From Shewanella sp. ANA-3 (GTDB taxonomy: Bacteria; Pseudomonadota; Gammaproteobacteria; Enterobacterales; Shewanellaceae), in NCBI RefSeq assembly GCF_000203935.1, contig NC_008577.1, positions 1,116,001-1,180,000 on the forward strand: a stretch of 64,000 nucleotides of DNA. The letters are read 5' to 3'. The translations under genes were made by a program, and so were the position numbers. The notes beneath the pieces were generated by a model. That model was not told the origin of the DNA and did not search any database. It saw only the letters and a program-made list of their open reading frames with translations. Below are positions 37,812 to 47,161 of the stretch, piece by piece (position 1 is the first letter of the stretch; each line of letters begins with the position of its first letter).

Positions 37812-39959
37812 ATGGCTGTTTATATTAGCCACAAGCGCTCGGCATTCGTGCTGGGCGTGGCGTTATTGGCGTTGGATGCGAGTGTTCCCCTATTGGCCGC
37901 CGAGGCTATGCCAACTGATACCGTTGGACTTAATGGCGATATCGAGCGTTTAAGTATTCATTATCGTCAGGCATACCGCGGCAATGTGCCGGCGACTGAG
38001 TTGCCCCAGGCAATTACTGTGCTGGATGAGCAACTGATTAAAGATACTGGGCTGACGCGTTTTCAAGACTTATTGGATTATTCCGCCAGTGTCGCGCGGC
38101 AAAATAACGGTGGTGGGTTATGGGATAGTTTTTCGTTACGGGGCTTTCCTGGGAATGAAAACATGCCATCGGGCTATTTAATCAATGGTTTTAATGGTGG
38201 CCGAGGTTTTAGCGGCCACAGAGACCTATCGAACGTGGCCTATGTGGAAATTCTCAAAGGCCCGGGCTCGGCGCTTTATGGACGCTCGGAGCCCGGCGGC
38301 ACTGTAAATATTGTGACTAAAAAGCCGCAGTACGAGGCGCAGGGCTATTTAAAAGCCTCCGCGGGGAGTTTTGATCAATATCGGTTAGAAGGGGATTTTA
38401 CTTCGGGGCTGACTGATAGCTTAGCTTTTAGGATCAATGGTGCTTGGCAGGAACATGACAGTTTTCGCGATTACGTGTTTAGCGATAAAAAAATCGTCAC
38501 ACCATCGCTGCGTTGGCAACTGTCGGATAGGTCATCGCTCCTGTATGAGGTTGAATATCTTAAACAAGAACAGTTATTTGACCGTGGTGTAGTAGTGCTC
38601 AATAACGATTTTAATACCGTGTCCCGTTCGCGTTACTTGGGCGAGCCCAATGATGGGCCAACAAAAGTGGATGCGACTGGGCATCAGCTTACCTATGAGT
38701 ATGAATTGAATGAGGATTGGTCGCTGACCGCGGGTTATAACTATCGCGATTCGAGTTTAAATGGCTACTCTTCGGATGCTGAATTAGCAAAGGGGCGTCA
38801 ATCCTTATATGACGATGGCCGTACGCTGACGCGGCAGCATCGTTATCGAGATTATGCTTCTGAAGACCATTCAGTGCGGGCCGAACTCAGCGGTCAGTTT
38901 GATACTGGTAGCATAAGGCACAATCTGCTGCTCGGAACGGATGCCTATCATTATCGACTGAAAACGGGACTCTACCGTTATCGAGGCCAGAAGGGCGCCT
39001 ATGCTATCGATATTTTTACCCCCCAATATGGCGCTGCTCAGCCTGAGGTGAGTCTGTTGTATGAAAACCGAGAGACTCAAGATGCTTGGGGTGCCTATTT
39101 ACAGGACCAATTGGAGTTAACCGAGCGTTGGAAACTGCATTTAGGGTTAAGGTTTGACCGTTATTCCCAAGAAATCGCAGAGCAGGTCAACGCGAGTCTG
39201 TCGGATCAAAGCGATCACAGGGTCAGCCCGAAAGTCGGATTAGTGTACCAATGGTCTGAGGCGCTAAGTGTTTACGGTTCCTATTCGGAAGGATTTTTAC
39301 CGCTTTCAGGCACTGATTATGCGGGTAATCCCTTCGAGCCAGAGGAGAGCAAATCCGTCGAGTTGGGGGTTAAGTTCAACAGCACTTGGTTTGAGCTACC
39401 CGTCAATGGCAGTTTGGCTTGGTTTGATGCGCAAAAGAGCAATATCTTGACCTCAGATCCCGTCAATGTTGGCTTTTCGGCGACCCTTGGTGAAGCCAAG
39501 AGCACGGGGATTGAATTGGATATTACGGCCGAGTTGACCGAGAACTTACAAGCGTCCTTGTCCTATGCCTACCTGAATACCCGGACGGCGAACGACAGTC
39601 TGAATCTAGATTGGGGCGTGTTAATTCCGGCGGGCAGTCCGTTGGTCAATGTGCCAAAACACACGGGCAGTGTCATTCTCAAACAGGACTTAAATGATCT
39701 TTCTATCGACGGTCATTTAGGGTTGAGTTGGCGTTATGTGGACTCACGCTTGGGCGATTCGGCCGATCCAAGTTTTCAATTACCGAGTTATCAGTTGCTT
39801 GGAATGTTCTTCACTACTCGGCTTGGCGAAAATCTAAGTCTCGCGCTCAATGTCGATAACCTGCTGGATGAGCACTATATCGCCAGCAGTTACTCGGCGC
39901 TGTGGGCCGTACCGGGTGAGCCACGTAACGTTAAAGTGAGTGTTAGCTATGAATTCTAA
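37812..39959 (+). CDS. TonB-dependent siderophore receptor
   Basis: Outer-membrane receptor for a ferric siderophore or other metal chelate. 715 residues. A signal peptide (to about residue 31, LLAAEA) is followed by a plug domain (about 50-170) with LPQAITVLDEQLI, NAYVEILKGPGSALYG-like core (VAYVEILKGPGSALYGR) and PGGTVNIVTKKP. The 22-strand barrel follows, ending VSVSYEF. ATG 37812 is chosen over ATG 37788 because GGAG lies 6 bases ahead. The downstream gene's start overlaps its end, indicating an operon. Confidence 0.93.
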   Translation: MAVYISHKRSAFVLGVALLALDASVPLLAAEAMPTDTVGLNGDIERLSIHYRQAYRGNVPATELPQAITVLDEQLIKDTGLTRFQDLLDYSASVARQNNGGGLWDSFSLRGFPGNENMPSGYLINGFNGGRGFSGHRDLSNVAYVEILKGPGSALYGRSEPGGTVNIVTKKPQYEAQGYLKASAGSFDQYRLEGDFTSGLTDSLAFRINGAWQEHDSFRDYVFSDKKIVTPSLRWQLSDRSSLLYEVEYLKQEQLFDRGVVVLNNDFNTVSRSRYLGEPNDGPTKVDATGHQLTYEYELNEDWSLTAGYNYRDSSLNGYSSDAELAKGRQSLYDDGRTLTRQHRYRDYASEDHSVRAELSGQFDTGSIRHNLLLGTDAYHYRLKTGLYRYRGQKGAYAIDIFTPQYGAAQPEVSLLYENRETQDAWGAYLQDQLELTERWKLHLGLRFDRYSQEIAEQVNASLSDQSDHRVSPKVGLVYQWSEALSVYGSYSEGFLPLSGTDYAGNPFEPEESKSVELGVKFNSTWFELPVNGSLAWFDAQKSNILTSDPVNVGFSATLGEAKSTGIELDITAELTENLQASLSYAYLNTRTANDSLNLDWGVLIPAGSPLVNVPKHTGSVILKQDLNDLSIDGHLGLSWRYVDSRLGDSADPSFQLPSYQLLGMFFTTRLGENLSLALNVDNLLDEHYIASSYSALWAVPGEPRNVKVSVSYEF

Positions 39960-41154
39960 TACCACAGTGACACCCAAGGCTTTGCTGGTGGCGCCTAAGC
40001 TACAGGGGCGTCAGCGGATCAATAGCATCGACATGATGCGCGGCTTAGTGATGCTGATTATGTTGCTCGATCATGTGCGGGAGCGGTTTTTCCTGCATAT
40101 GCAGGTGAGCGATCCTATGGATTTAAGCACAACAAACTGGGCGCTGTTTGTCAGCCGTTTTGCGGCGCACTTTTGTGCGCCGGTCTTCGTCTTTTTAACT
40201 GGGGTCTCGGCTTGGCTTTACGCTAATCGTGGCTATGGTGAACCGCGGTCTGCGCGCGAGTTTTTAATCAAGCGCGGACTATTCTTAATCGCACTCGAGG
40301 TGCTGGTGATTAATTTCTCATGGATGGGCAATTATCACACCCTGTGGTTGCAGGTGATTTGGGTGATAGGACTGAGCATGTTGGCCCTTGCGGCACTTAT
40401 CAACCTCCCAAGGCTGTGGATGGCATTGCTCGGGCTATTGATTATCTTTGGCCATAACCTATTGTCGCCTATTCATTTTACGCCAGACGAGTGGGGCTAT
40501 AGTCTGTGGACGATACTGCATGACCGAGGTTATTTGATTGCCGAGGGCGAGCTTAAGCTGAAGATAAGTTACCCAGCGCTACCTTGGATTGGCGTGATTT
40601 TATTGGGCTATGTGACAGGCCCCGTCTTTGGCCGAGGGGGCGATGCGTGGCAGCGTCAGCAAAAATTGATATTGCTAGGGCTTGGCTGCGCTCTGCTGTT
40701 TGGCTTGCTGCGTGGATTCAATATCTACGGCGAGACGCTGCCTTGGCAGTTTGGCGATACCTTAGGCCAAACCTTAATGTTGGTATTTAACTTAACTAAG
40801 TATCCGCCATCCCTCAGTTTTTTGTTGGTGACCTTGGGCGGAATGTTCTATAGCTTAGTGCTGTTTGAGCGTTATTTTGCGACAGGCAGTGTATTAGGTT
40901 GGATGGGGCAGAGGTTAGCAGTGTTTGGTTCAGTGCCTATGTTCTTCTATATCTTGCACTTATATGTGCTGCTGTTGCTGTATTCGCTGGCTAAATGGGT
41001 ATTTGGCGCAAACCATGGTGAGCTGTTTGGCGTAGCGCATATGGGGTGGGTATGGCTGATAAGCTTAGTCTTGATCCCCTTACTCTATTACCCCGTGCGT
41101 TGGTTTAGCCGTTACAAAGGACAGAGTCAGCAGGCTTGGCTTAAGTATCTCTAA
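39949..41154 (+). CDS. DUF1624 membrane protein (heparan-alpha-glucosaminide N-acetyltransferase-like)
   Basis: Multi-span inner-membrane protein, 401 residues with about ten hydrophobic spans. It opens with RINSIDMMRGLVMLIMLLDHVRERF, the hallmark of DUF1624/COG3503 proteins distantly related to transmembrane acyltransferases; the conserved Asp and His after the first span (LLDHVRE) are seen. ATG 39949 overlaps the last 11 bases of the receptor gene, so translation is probably coupled. The substrate is unknown; acylation of the chelate taken up is speculation. Confidence 0.85.
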   Translation: MNSNTTVTPKALLVAPKLQGRQRINSIDMMRGLVMLIMLLDHVRERFFLHMQVSDPMDLSTTNWALFVSRFAAHFCAPVFVFLTGVSAWLYANRGYGEPRSAREFLIKRGLFLIALEVLVINFSWMGNYHTLWLQVIWVIGLSMLALAALINLPRLWMALLGLLIIFGHNLLSPIHFTPDEWGYSLWTILHDRGYLIAEGELKLKISYPALPWIGVILLGYVTGPVFGRGGDAWQRQQKLILLGLGCALLFGLLRGFNIYGETLPWQFGDTLGQTLMLVFNLTKYPPSLSFLLVTLGGMFYSLVLFERYFATGSVLGWMGQRLAVFGSVPMFFYILHLYVLLLLYSLAKWVFGANHGELFGVAHMGWVWLISLVLIPLLYYPVRWFSRYKGQSQQAWLKYL

Positions 41155-41186
41155 ATTGGCTTTAGTACCGATAAATGCCTAATAAA

Positions 41187-41217
41187 AATGGCCGAGCGCG
41201 TGACTGCTCGGCCATTT
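41187..41217. terminator. Terminator between the DUF1624 gene and dps
   Basis: AAATGGCCGAGC / GCTCGGCCATTT stem, 12 bp, between convergent genes. The T run is better on the minus strand (dps side). Confidence 0.8.
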
Positions 41218-41238
41218 GGCTTGGGGATGATGAAAGGG

Positions 41239-41706
41239 TTATTCGCTTAATAAGCTACGTAACATCCACGCATTTTTCTCATGGAGTTGAATACGCTGGG
41301 TGAGTAAATCTGCCGTTGCCTCATCGTTGGCTTGGCTAACCAAGGGATAGAGCGCACGAGCGTTTCTGATCACCACTTCTTGGTCGCTTAACAGTTCACG
41401 GATCATGGTTTCTGCTTTAGTGACACCTTGATCTTCACGGATTTCAGTCAACTTGGCATAGGCCGAATAGGAGCCTAATGCCCTTGCGCCTAATGCGCGC
41501 ACTCGCTCGGCGATTAAATCGACCGCTAAGGCAAGCTCGGTATATTGCTGTTCAAACAACAAGTGCAAGCTAGTGAACATGGGGCCTGTGACGTTCCAGT
41601 GGAAGCTGTGGGTCTTAAGGTAAAGGCTGTAGCTGTCGGCCAATAACTGATTTAACCCAGCGGCGATTTCTTCTCTGTGACTCTGGTTGATGCCGATGTT
41701 AATCAT
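41239..41706 (-). CDS. dps: DNA-protection/ferroxidase protein Dps
   Basis: Dodecameric ferritin-like protein that stores iron and shields DNA from peroxide. 155 residues: a four-helix bundle with ferroxidase ligands in KTHSFHWNVTGPMF and the following LHLLFEQQYTELA helix. ATG 41706 is chosen because GGAGG lies 7 bases ahead; the frame is open 19 codons further. An OxyR-like site is suggested upstream. Peroxide induction is inference from the family. Confidence 0.95.
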   Translation of the reverse strand: MINIGINQSHREEIAAGLNQLLADSYSLYLKTHSFHWNVTGPMFTSLHLLFEQQYTELALAVDLIAERVRALGARALGSYSAYAKLTEIREDQGVTKAETMIRELLSDQEVVIRNARALYPLVSQANDEATADLLTQRIQLHEKNAWMLRSLLSE

Positions 41707-41777
41707 GGAAATACCTCCTATTGTCCTACTCAATGGGGATAGCTTATCAAATGAGCTAAACATCTAAAGCGGTTAAA

Positions 41778-41814
41778 ATAGATTTTATGAATCGAATTTA
41801 TAGATTAACCTTTA
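41778..41814. promoter_or_regulatory. Candidate OxyR-binding region upstream of dps
   Basis: ATAG at 41778 and ATAG at 41800 are exactly 22 bases apart, and the first block matches ATAGnTnnnAn. The CTAT halves are poor, so this is a partial match to the four-part OxyR consensus. Confidence 0.35.
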
Positions 41815-41935
41815 CAGCTTAATTGGGATTTTGGGATGAATTTGCATGGAGACCTGCGTCGTGACAATAACATTCGGTCTATTTAGCTGGTATCCTTGTA
41901 CTTGTGTTAGAACCTAATGAAACCCCAATCACCCC

Positions 41936-42286
41936 ATGAATAAATCAGCCTATTTAGCCGCAATGGAGATTACTCCCTGGCAGCTTCGCGATACTAAAGT
42001 GCGACCTTATCAAGTGGTTTGGGATGCAGACGAGATGACGCCCGCCGCCGAGCCTTTACTCGAAACCGTGCTCGGATTAATCGGCATCAGTAAGGACGAC
42101 TGTGAGTTCAACACTGAGCCGCATAAGGGCAAAACCATAGTCTGGGATTTACGCCGCAATAGGGTTAGGCCCAGAGTAGCTTGGTTAGTGTCGGATCCCT
42201 TAGCGGACTTGCTGTCACGCAGTGAGGCAAAGCGTGCCTTATGGGCCCAGATCTGCCAGTGGCGTGAGCAGCAATTAACGGCCTAA
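41936..42286 (+). CDS. holD: DNA polymerase III psi subunit
   Basis: Psi subunit of the clamp-loader, links chi and SSB to the gamma/tau complex. 116 residues. Similarity to E. coli HolD is modest but in register: LAAMEITPWQLR at the start and SDPLADLLSRSEAKRALWAQICQW at the end. It is directly followed by rimI, the same gene pair as in E. coli, which strengthens the call. The ribosome site is weak. Confidence 0.85.
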   Translation: MNKSAYLAAMEITPWQLRDTKVRPYQVVWDADEMTPAAEPLLETVLGLIGISKDDCEFNTEPHKGKTIVWDLRRNRVRPRVAWLVSDPLADLLSRSEAKRALWAQICQWREQQLTA

Positions 42287-42345
42287 GCCTCTATTGGTTG
42301 TGCCCTGTACATTATCGTGAGTTACCTTTTAATTTGGATTTTCCC

Positions 42346-42834
42346 GTGAGTCATCAAGTTCTTAAGACCCTTAGTGAATCGTTGCAAATTGTGCTCCTGA
42401 CGCCAACGGATGTAAGCCAAATAGCACGCATTGAAGCGAGTGCCCATTCCCATCCTATGAGTGAGAATAATCTTGCCGATTGTTTTGGCCACTTGTACCG
42501 CGTCCTTGGATTAATGCAACGCGATGGCGAGTTACTCGGCTTTGCGATTGTGCAGCAGATTGTCGATGAGGCAACGCTGCTGGATATTTGTTTGTCGCCA
42601 GCGCAACAAGGGCGAGGTTATGGGCATCTGCTACTCACGGCGGTTATCGACTGCGCTAAGGCTGCCAAGGCGGTGGTGCTGATGCTGGAGGTTCGCGAAT
42701 CAAACCTTGCCGCGCGCGCGCTCTATCAGAAGCGGGGGTTTGTCGAAACTGGCCGTCGCAAGGGCTATTACCCTTTGGCTGAGGGCAAAGAAGATGCGAT
42801 TTTGATGGACTTAGCCTTAAGCGAAACGGCTTAA
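42346..42834 (+). CDS. rimI: Ribosomal protein S18 N-acetyltransferase
   Basis: Acetylates the N-terminus of ribosomal protein S18. 162 residues from GTG 42346. The GNAT domain includes LLDICLSPAQQGRGYGHLLLTAVID (acetyl-CoA site), MLEVRESNLAARALYQKRGF and the RimI-type tail YYPLAEGKEDAILMDL. The frame is open to 42298; the GTG gives the family start but has only a weak ribosome site, so the start is uncertain. Downstream of holD. Confidence 0.9.
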   Translation: MSHQVLKTLSESLQIVLLTPTDVSQIARIEASAHSHPMSENNLADCFGHLYRVLGLMQRDGELLGFAIVQQIVDEATLLDICLSPAQQGRGYGHLLLTAVIDCAKAAKAVVLMLEVRESNLAARALYQKRGFVETGRRKGYYPLAEGKEDAILMDLALSETA

Positions 42835-42850
42835 GATTTTAGAAGTCGAT

Positions 42851-42881
42851 AAAAAAAACAGCGCTTTAGCGCTGTTTTTTT
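42851..42881. terminator. Bidirectional terminator between rimI and lipA
   Basis: ACAGCGC / GCGCTGT stem, TTTA loop, A run before and T run after, between convergent genes. Confidence 0.9.
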
Positions 42882-42902
42882 ATGGAGTTAATAAAGCGAA
42901 GG

Positions 42903-43868
42903 TTACTTCACTTCTTTACCTTGAGCTTGCAGGTCTGCATGGTAGCTTGAACGTACTAATGGGCCACAGGCGGCGTGAGTAAAGCCCAGCTCATCGGCAA
43001 GGACTTTAAGCTCATCGAACTCGGCTGGCGAGACGTAACGCTCAACCGGCAGGTGGAACTTAGACGGTTGCAGATATTGACCTAAGGTCAACATTTCTAC
43101 CTTGTGCTCACGTAAGTCGCGCAGCACTTGGGCGATTTCTTCGTTGGTTTCACCTAGACCCATCATTAGTCCCGATTTTGTCGGCACATTGGGGTGACGC
43201 TCTTTAAAGCGCTTCAGTAGGTCGAGTGACCATTGATAGTTCGCCCCTGGACGCGCTTTGCGGTAATGCATAGGCGCAGTTTCGAGGTTGTGGTTGAACA
43301 CATCAGGCGGCTCGGTCGACAGAATGTCGAGGGCAGCGTCGATACGACCACGGAAATCGGGCACTAAGATCTCAATCTTAATTTCAGGATTCAGTTTACG
43401 GATCTCACGGATACAGTCGGCAAAGTGCTGGGCACCGCCATCACGCAGGTCATCGCGGTCAACCGAGGTGATAACCACGTATTTCAGCTTCATATCGCGA
43501 ATGGTTTGTGCCAGTTTGACCGGCTCTTCTGCATCAGGTTTCAATGGACGACCGTGGGCCACGTCGCAGAATGGGCAGCGGCGAGTACAAATTGCGCCCA
43601 AAATCATAAAGGTCGCGGTGCCGTGGTTAAAACATTCTGCCAAGTTAGGGCAAGAAGCTTCTTCACAGACCGAGTGCAGACCGTTCGAACGTAATGCTTG
43701 CTTGATCTCGAGAATGCGTTGGTTAGATGCGGGCAGTTTGACCCTTAACCAATCGGGTTTGCGTAACATGGTTTCGCGCTCAGAGGGCACGATTTTAACC
43801 GGAATGCGCGAGACCTTATCGGCATCTCTTAATTTGACTCCGGGTTGTAAACGTTCAGGCCTATTCAT
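42903..43868 (-). CDS. lipA: Lipoyl synthase
   Basis: Radical-SAM enzyme inserting two sulfurs into octanoyl groups. 321 residues. Auxiliary cluster ligands are in [12 protein letters not shown] and the radical-SAM CxxxCxxC in CTRRCPFC; the C-terminal RSSYHADLQ carries the conserved RSSY. Its ATG overlaps the lipB TGA by four bases, so the two are translationally coupled. Confidence 0.98.
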   Translation of the reverse strand: MNRPERLQPGVKLRDADKVSRIPVKIVPSERETMLRKPDWLRVKLPASNQRILEIKQALRSNGLHSVCEEASCPNLAECFNHGTATFMILGAICTRRCPFCDVAHGRPLKPDAEEPVKLAQTIRDMKLKYVVITSVDRDDLRDGGAQHFADCIREIRKLNPEIKIEILVPDFRGRIDAALDILSTEPPDVFNHNLETAPMHYRKARPGANYQWSLDLLKRFKERHPNVPTKSGLMMGLGETNEEIAQVLRDLREHKVEMLTLGQYLQPSKFHLPVERYVSPAEFDELKVLADELGFTHAACGPLVRSSYHADLQAQGKEVK

Positions 43869-44518
43869 GACGCTGCTAATCCTTGATGATGAACTAGTTG
43901 TTGGTAGCCCAATAGTTGGCTAAGGGTAATTATGAGTTGGTCGCCTGCTTCTATCACGGTTTGTGGGCCGCCGAGTTCCTTGCATTGCACCATTTCAAGC
44001 CCGGCATAACCGCAAGGGTTAATGCGGCGAAACGGCGCAAGATCCATATCGACATTCAGTGCTAAGCCGTGGAAGGAGCAGCCCTTACGAATGCGAAGCC
44101 CTAAAGAGGCGACTTTGCGCTGATCCACATACACGCCCGGCGCATCGGCCTTGGCGTAGGCATTGATATCGTATTTGGCGAGCATATCGATAATGCTTTG
44201 CTCGATATGGGTCACGAGCTGACGGACGCCAATCTTGCTGCGTTTAATATCGAGGAGAGGGTAGACAACTAATTGTCCCGGCCCGTGGTAAGTCACTTGG
44301 CCGCCACGATCCACTTGGATCACGGGAATATCACCCGGATTCAAAATATGTTCGCTTTTACCTGCTTGGCCTTGGGTAAATACGGGTGGATGTTCAACGA
44401 TCCACAGTTCGTCTGGGCTATCGCTGTTACGTGTGTCGGTGTAATGCTGCATCGCATGCCACACAGACTCGTAATCCTGTTGTCCCAGATGCCGAATATG
44501 CAAAGTGGTGTCTTGCAA
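43865..44518 (-). CDS. lipB: Octanoyl-[acyl-carrier-protein]:protein octanoyltransferase
   Basis: Transfers octanoate from ACP to lipoyl domains, ahead of LipA. 217 residues. [17 protein letters not shown] substrate loop, the catalytic Lys in [12 protein letters not shown] and the Cys in RINPCGYAG. Two in-frame TTG codons are possible starts: 44524 abuts the GGGGAGAGG ribosome site, while 44518 lies 6 bases from it and is preferred. Confidence 0.95.
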   Translation of the reverse strand: MQDTTLHIRHLGQQDYESVWHAMQHYTDTRNSDSPDELWIVEHPPVFTQGQAGKSEHILNPGDIPVIQVDRGGQVTYHGPGQLVVYPLLDIKRSKIGVRQLVTHIEQSIIDMLAKYDINAYAKADAPGVYVDQRKVASLGLRIRKGCSFHGLALNVDMDLAPFRRINPCGYAGLEMVQCKELGGPQTVIEAGDQLIITLSQLLGYQQLVHHQGLAAS

Positions 44519-44610
44519 GGGCAACCTCTCCCCTAGAATTGAGTGGCGCTATTATACGCCTCTTGACCATAAATGTAAGACAGATCACATTTCATGGCCT
44601 TGAGGAATAC

Positions 44611-44877
44611 TTATAGTACGCGGCGTACGCCTTCGATACCGGCAAGCTCAGTGTACAGAGTCTCAATATGATCTTTGCTGGTCACTGTGACGCGGATGGT
44701 CACAGAGTAGTAGCTACCTTTGCTTGAGGCCTTAACCGTAGGTGAATAATCACCTGGGGCGTGTCTTTGCACTACGGCAACGACTCTGTCGGTCAGGGCT
44801 TCGTGGGCATCGCCAACCACTTTGAAGGGGAAGGCGCAGGGGAACTCCATGAGTTCATCAAATTTCGTGTTTAACAT
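44611..44877 (-). CDS. ybeD: DUF493 family protein YbeD
   Basis: Small conserved alpha/beta protein of unknown function, 88 residues. [17 protein letters not shown] at the start and [21 protein letters not shown] in the middle are family signatures. Located just upstream of lipB as in E. coli. A link to lipoate or cell-wall metabolism is suggested only by that conserved position. Confidence 0.92.
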
Positions 44878-44957
44878 AGTCGTGCTCTATAACCATTTTA
44901 ATGGGAACTATATGGTGACGATTATACCCGATTCAAGGGCGATACTCCCCCAAAAAC

Positions 44958-44992
44958 AACTAAGCCACCCGAAGGTGGCTTAGTTTTTGTGA
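44958..44992 (-). terminator. Terminator after dacA
   Basis: Perfect 12-bp stem (44958-44969 with 44974-44985), loop CGAA. On the minus strand it is followed by TTGTTTTTGG and lies just past the dacA stop. Confidence 0.85.
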
Positions 44993-44998
44993 TTCCGA

Positions 44999-46174
44999 TT
45001 AGCTAAACCAACCAGAAAACAGTTGCTTAAAGTAATCAACTAATTTGCTGAACCAGCTGCCTTCATTGACTTCTTGCAGGGTAACCAGCGGGAATTGCGC
45101 AATATCTTTGCCATCTAACTGGAAGTATAAGCGGCCAACGGTTTCACCTTTTTTCAGTGGTGCATCCAGTGGCTTAGTCAGTTCGAAGTTGGCTTTTAAG
45201 TCTTTCGCACGGCCACGGCTGATGGTTATTGGGGTATCAGTAGCAACACCTAAATCGACAGTGCTCTTATCGCCGTACCAAATTTGTTGGGTCACGAAGC
45301 TGTCGCCCGCCTTGTAAGGGGTTACGGTTTCGAAGAAGCGGAAACCATAGGTAAGCAGCTTTTTACTTTCGGCTTTACGGGCGGCTTCACTCTGGGTGCC
45401 CATTACCACTGAAATTAAACGCATGCCGTCTTTGGTAGCAGATGCGACTAAGTTATAACCCGCGCCAGAGGTGTGGCCGGTTTTAATACCGTCGACATTC
45501 ATGCTGTTATCCCACAGCAGGCCGTTGCGGTTATATTGCTTGATACCGTTGAAGGTATAATATTTTTCGCTGTAGACACGGTATTCTTCAGGCACATCAC
45601 GGATAAGCGCAGCACCTAATAACGCCATATCGTAGGCAGTGGATTTGTGGTTTTCTGAGTCTAAACCGTGGGAGTTTTCGAAGTAGCTGTCACGCATGCC
45701 AAGCTGCTTGGCCCATGAGTTCATCATGTCGACGAAGGCGCCTTCGGTGCCGGCAATGTGTTCGGCCATGGCCACACAGGCATCGTTACCCGACTGGATG
45801 ATGATGCCGCGGTTTAAGTCGGAAACCTTAACGGTTTTACCCACTTCGATGAACATTTTTGATGAGTCAGAGAAGTTCTTCGACCACGCATTTTTACTGA
45901 TGGTCACATCATCATCTGGGGATACGTTACCGGCTTTGATTTCTTGACCAATCACGTAACTGGTCATCATCTTCGTTAAGCTGGCTGGGTTTAAGCTTTC
46001 GTAGGCATTTTCTTCGGCAATGATTTGGCCCGAGTAATAATCCATCAAGACGTAAGCCTTGGCGGCAACTGTAGGTGCATCAGGGGTAACAATCGGCTGC
46101 GCAGCATAAACAGGAAGAGAAACACTCGAAATTAGCAGCAATGTTTTAATGGGACTTTTTACAAAATTCATCAT
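44999..46174 (-). CDS. dacA: D-alanyl-D-alanine carboxypeptidase (PBP5/6 type)
   Basis: Trims terminal D-alanine from peptidoglycan in the periplasm. 391 residues. Signal peptide to about AAQP; serine motif SLTK, SGND and KTG (GIKTGHTSGAG); C-terminal PBP5 domain and an amphipathic membrane anchor at the very end (WFSKLVDYFKQLFSGWFS). ATG 46174 (with a second ATG right after) fits the signal peptide; the upstream 33-codon extension does not. Confidence 0.95.
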   Translation of the reverse strand: MMNFVKSPIKTLLLISSVSLPVYAAQPIVTPDAPTVAAKAYVLMDYYSGQIIAEENAYESLNPASLTKMMTSYVIGQEIKAGNVSPDDDVTISKNAWSKNFSDSSKMFIEVGKTVKVSDLNRGIIIQSGNDACVAMAEHIAGTEGAFVDMMNSWAKQLGMRDSYFENSHGLDSENHKSTAYDMALLGAALIRDVPEEYRVYSEKYYTFNGIKQYNRNGLLWDNSMNVDGIKTGHTSGAGYNLVASATKDGMRLISVVMGTQSEAARKAESKKLLTYGFRFFETVTPYKAGDSFVTQQIWYGDKSTVDLGVATDTPITISRGRAKDLKANFELTKPLDAPLKKGETVGRLYFQLDGKDIAQFPLVTLQEVNEGSWFSKLVDYFKQLFSGWFS

Positions 46175-46318
46175 TAACTTAGCACGTCTTTTTGGTTGTA
46201 TTGAAAGAAAAGGCAAAATAGTTTCGCGAGTATACCACCCTTCGACAAAGGTTTTCAGTGAAGGTTCCTTCATCTGGGGTATTTTTAAGCTAAATTTACA
46301 TCTTATAGTGAGCGGTCA

Positions 46319-47161
46319 CTACTCTAAAACCATATAGCCTTCGGGGTAACCGTCTTGTTTCACTTTATTGAGTAATCGGTCGGCTAGTTCGGTTTGACCA
46401 ATTGGACCGAGCTGTAGTCTATACATATTGTTTGCCGGTTGTACACGGGTCTTGACCTGATATTTCTTCTCCAGATCCTTCGCCATTTTGTTCAGCCTAT
46501 GCTGATCCTTAGAAGCCACCAATTGTATGTAGTGATTGCCTGAGGATTGGATATTGGCGATGGCGGACTGTGTCGCAGCCTGAGTGCCAATATAGATCAC
46601 ATCTAGCTTAATCCGTGCGGTGCCAGTGCCTAGCATGCCCAGCTTATAAGCGGCGGCGTAGGATAAGTCTAAAATCCTATCCGAATGGAAAGGGCCGCGA
46701 TCGTTAATCCGAATAATCACCTGCTTATTGTTATCTAAGTTAGTGACGCGGGCATAGCTTGGCAGGGGCAAGGTCTTGTGGGCACCTGACATGCCATACA
46801 TGTCGTAGGGCTCGCCGTTCGATGTCTCATAGCCGTGGAATTTCTCGCCGTACCATGAGGCGCGTCCCGTTTCGGAAAAGCCTTGGCCCGAATCTAACAC
46901 CGTATAGGACTCTCCATAAACCGTATAAGGTTTATTACCGCGGCGGCTGTAAGGCTCGTATTTTGGGGTCGCGTTTGGCACATGGTCCACATTGGGTGGA
47001 TTGATGGGCATCTTATCGTTTTTTAGCGCGTAGCGGCCCTTGTTGGGATCCATGTTCTTGTTCTTTTCGCTGGCAGAGCCAGAATTAGAACTCGAGCAGG
47101 CCGCGAGCACAAAACAGCAGCCGAGCATCAAGAGCGGTAAAAGGTTATTTTTTAGCGTCAT
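46319..47161 (-). CDS. rlpA: Septal-ring lytic transglycosylase RlpA
   Basis: Outer-membrane lipoprotein that cleaves denuded glycan strands at the septum. 280 residues. Lipobox LAAC (Cys about 22), a double-psi beta-barrel domain with GRASWYGEKFHGYETSNGEPYDM and RINDRGPF, and a C-terminal SPOR domain (about 205-280). Its ATG lies 17 bases inside the end of mltB, so translation is probably coupled. Confidence 0.95.
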   Translation of the reverse strand: MTLKNNLLPLLMLGCCFVLAACSSSNSGSASEKNKNMDPNKGRYALKNDKMPINPPNVDHVPNATPKYEPYSRRGNKPYTVYGESYTVLDSGQGFSETGRASWYGEKFHGYETSNGEPYDMYGMSGAHKTLPLPSYARVTNLDNNKQVIIRINDRGPFHSDRILDLSYAAAYKLGMLGTGTARIKLDVIYIGTQAATQSAIANIQSSGNHYIQLVASKDQHRLNKMAKDLEKKYQVKTRVQPANNMYRLQLGPIGQTELADRLLNKVKQDGYPEGYMVLE

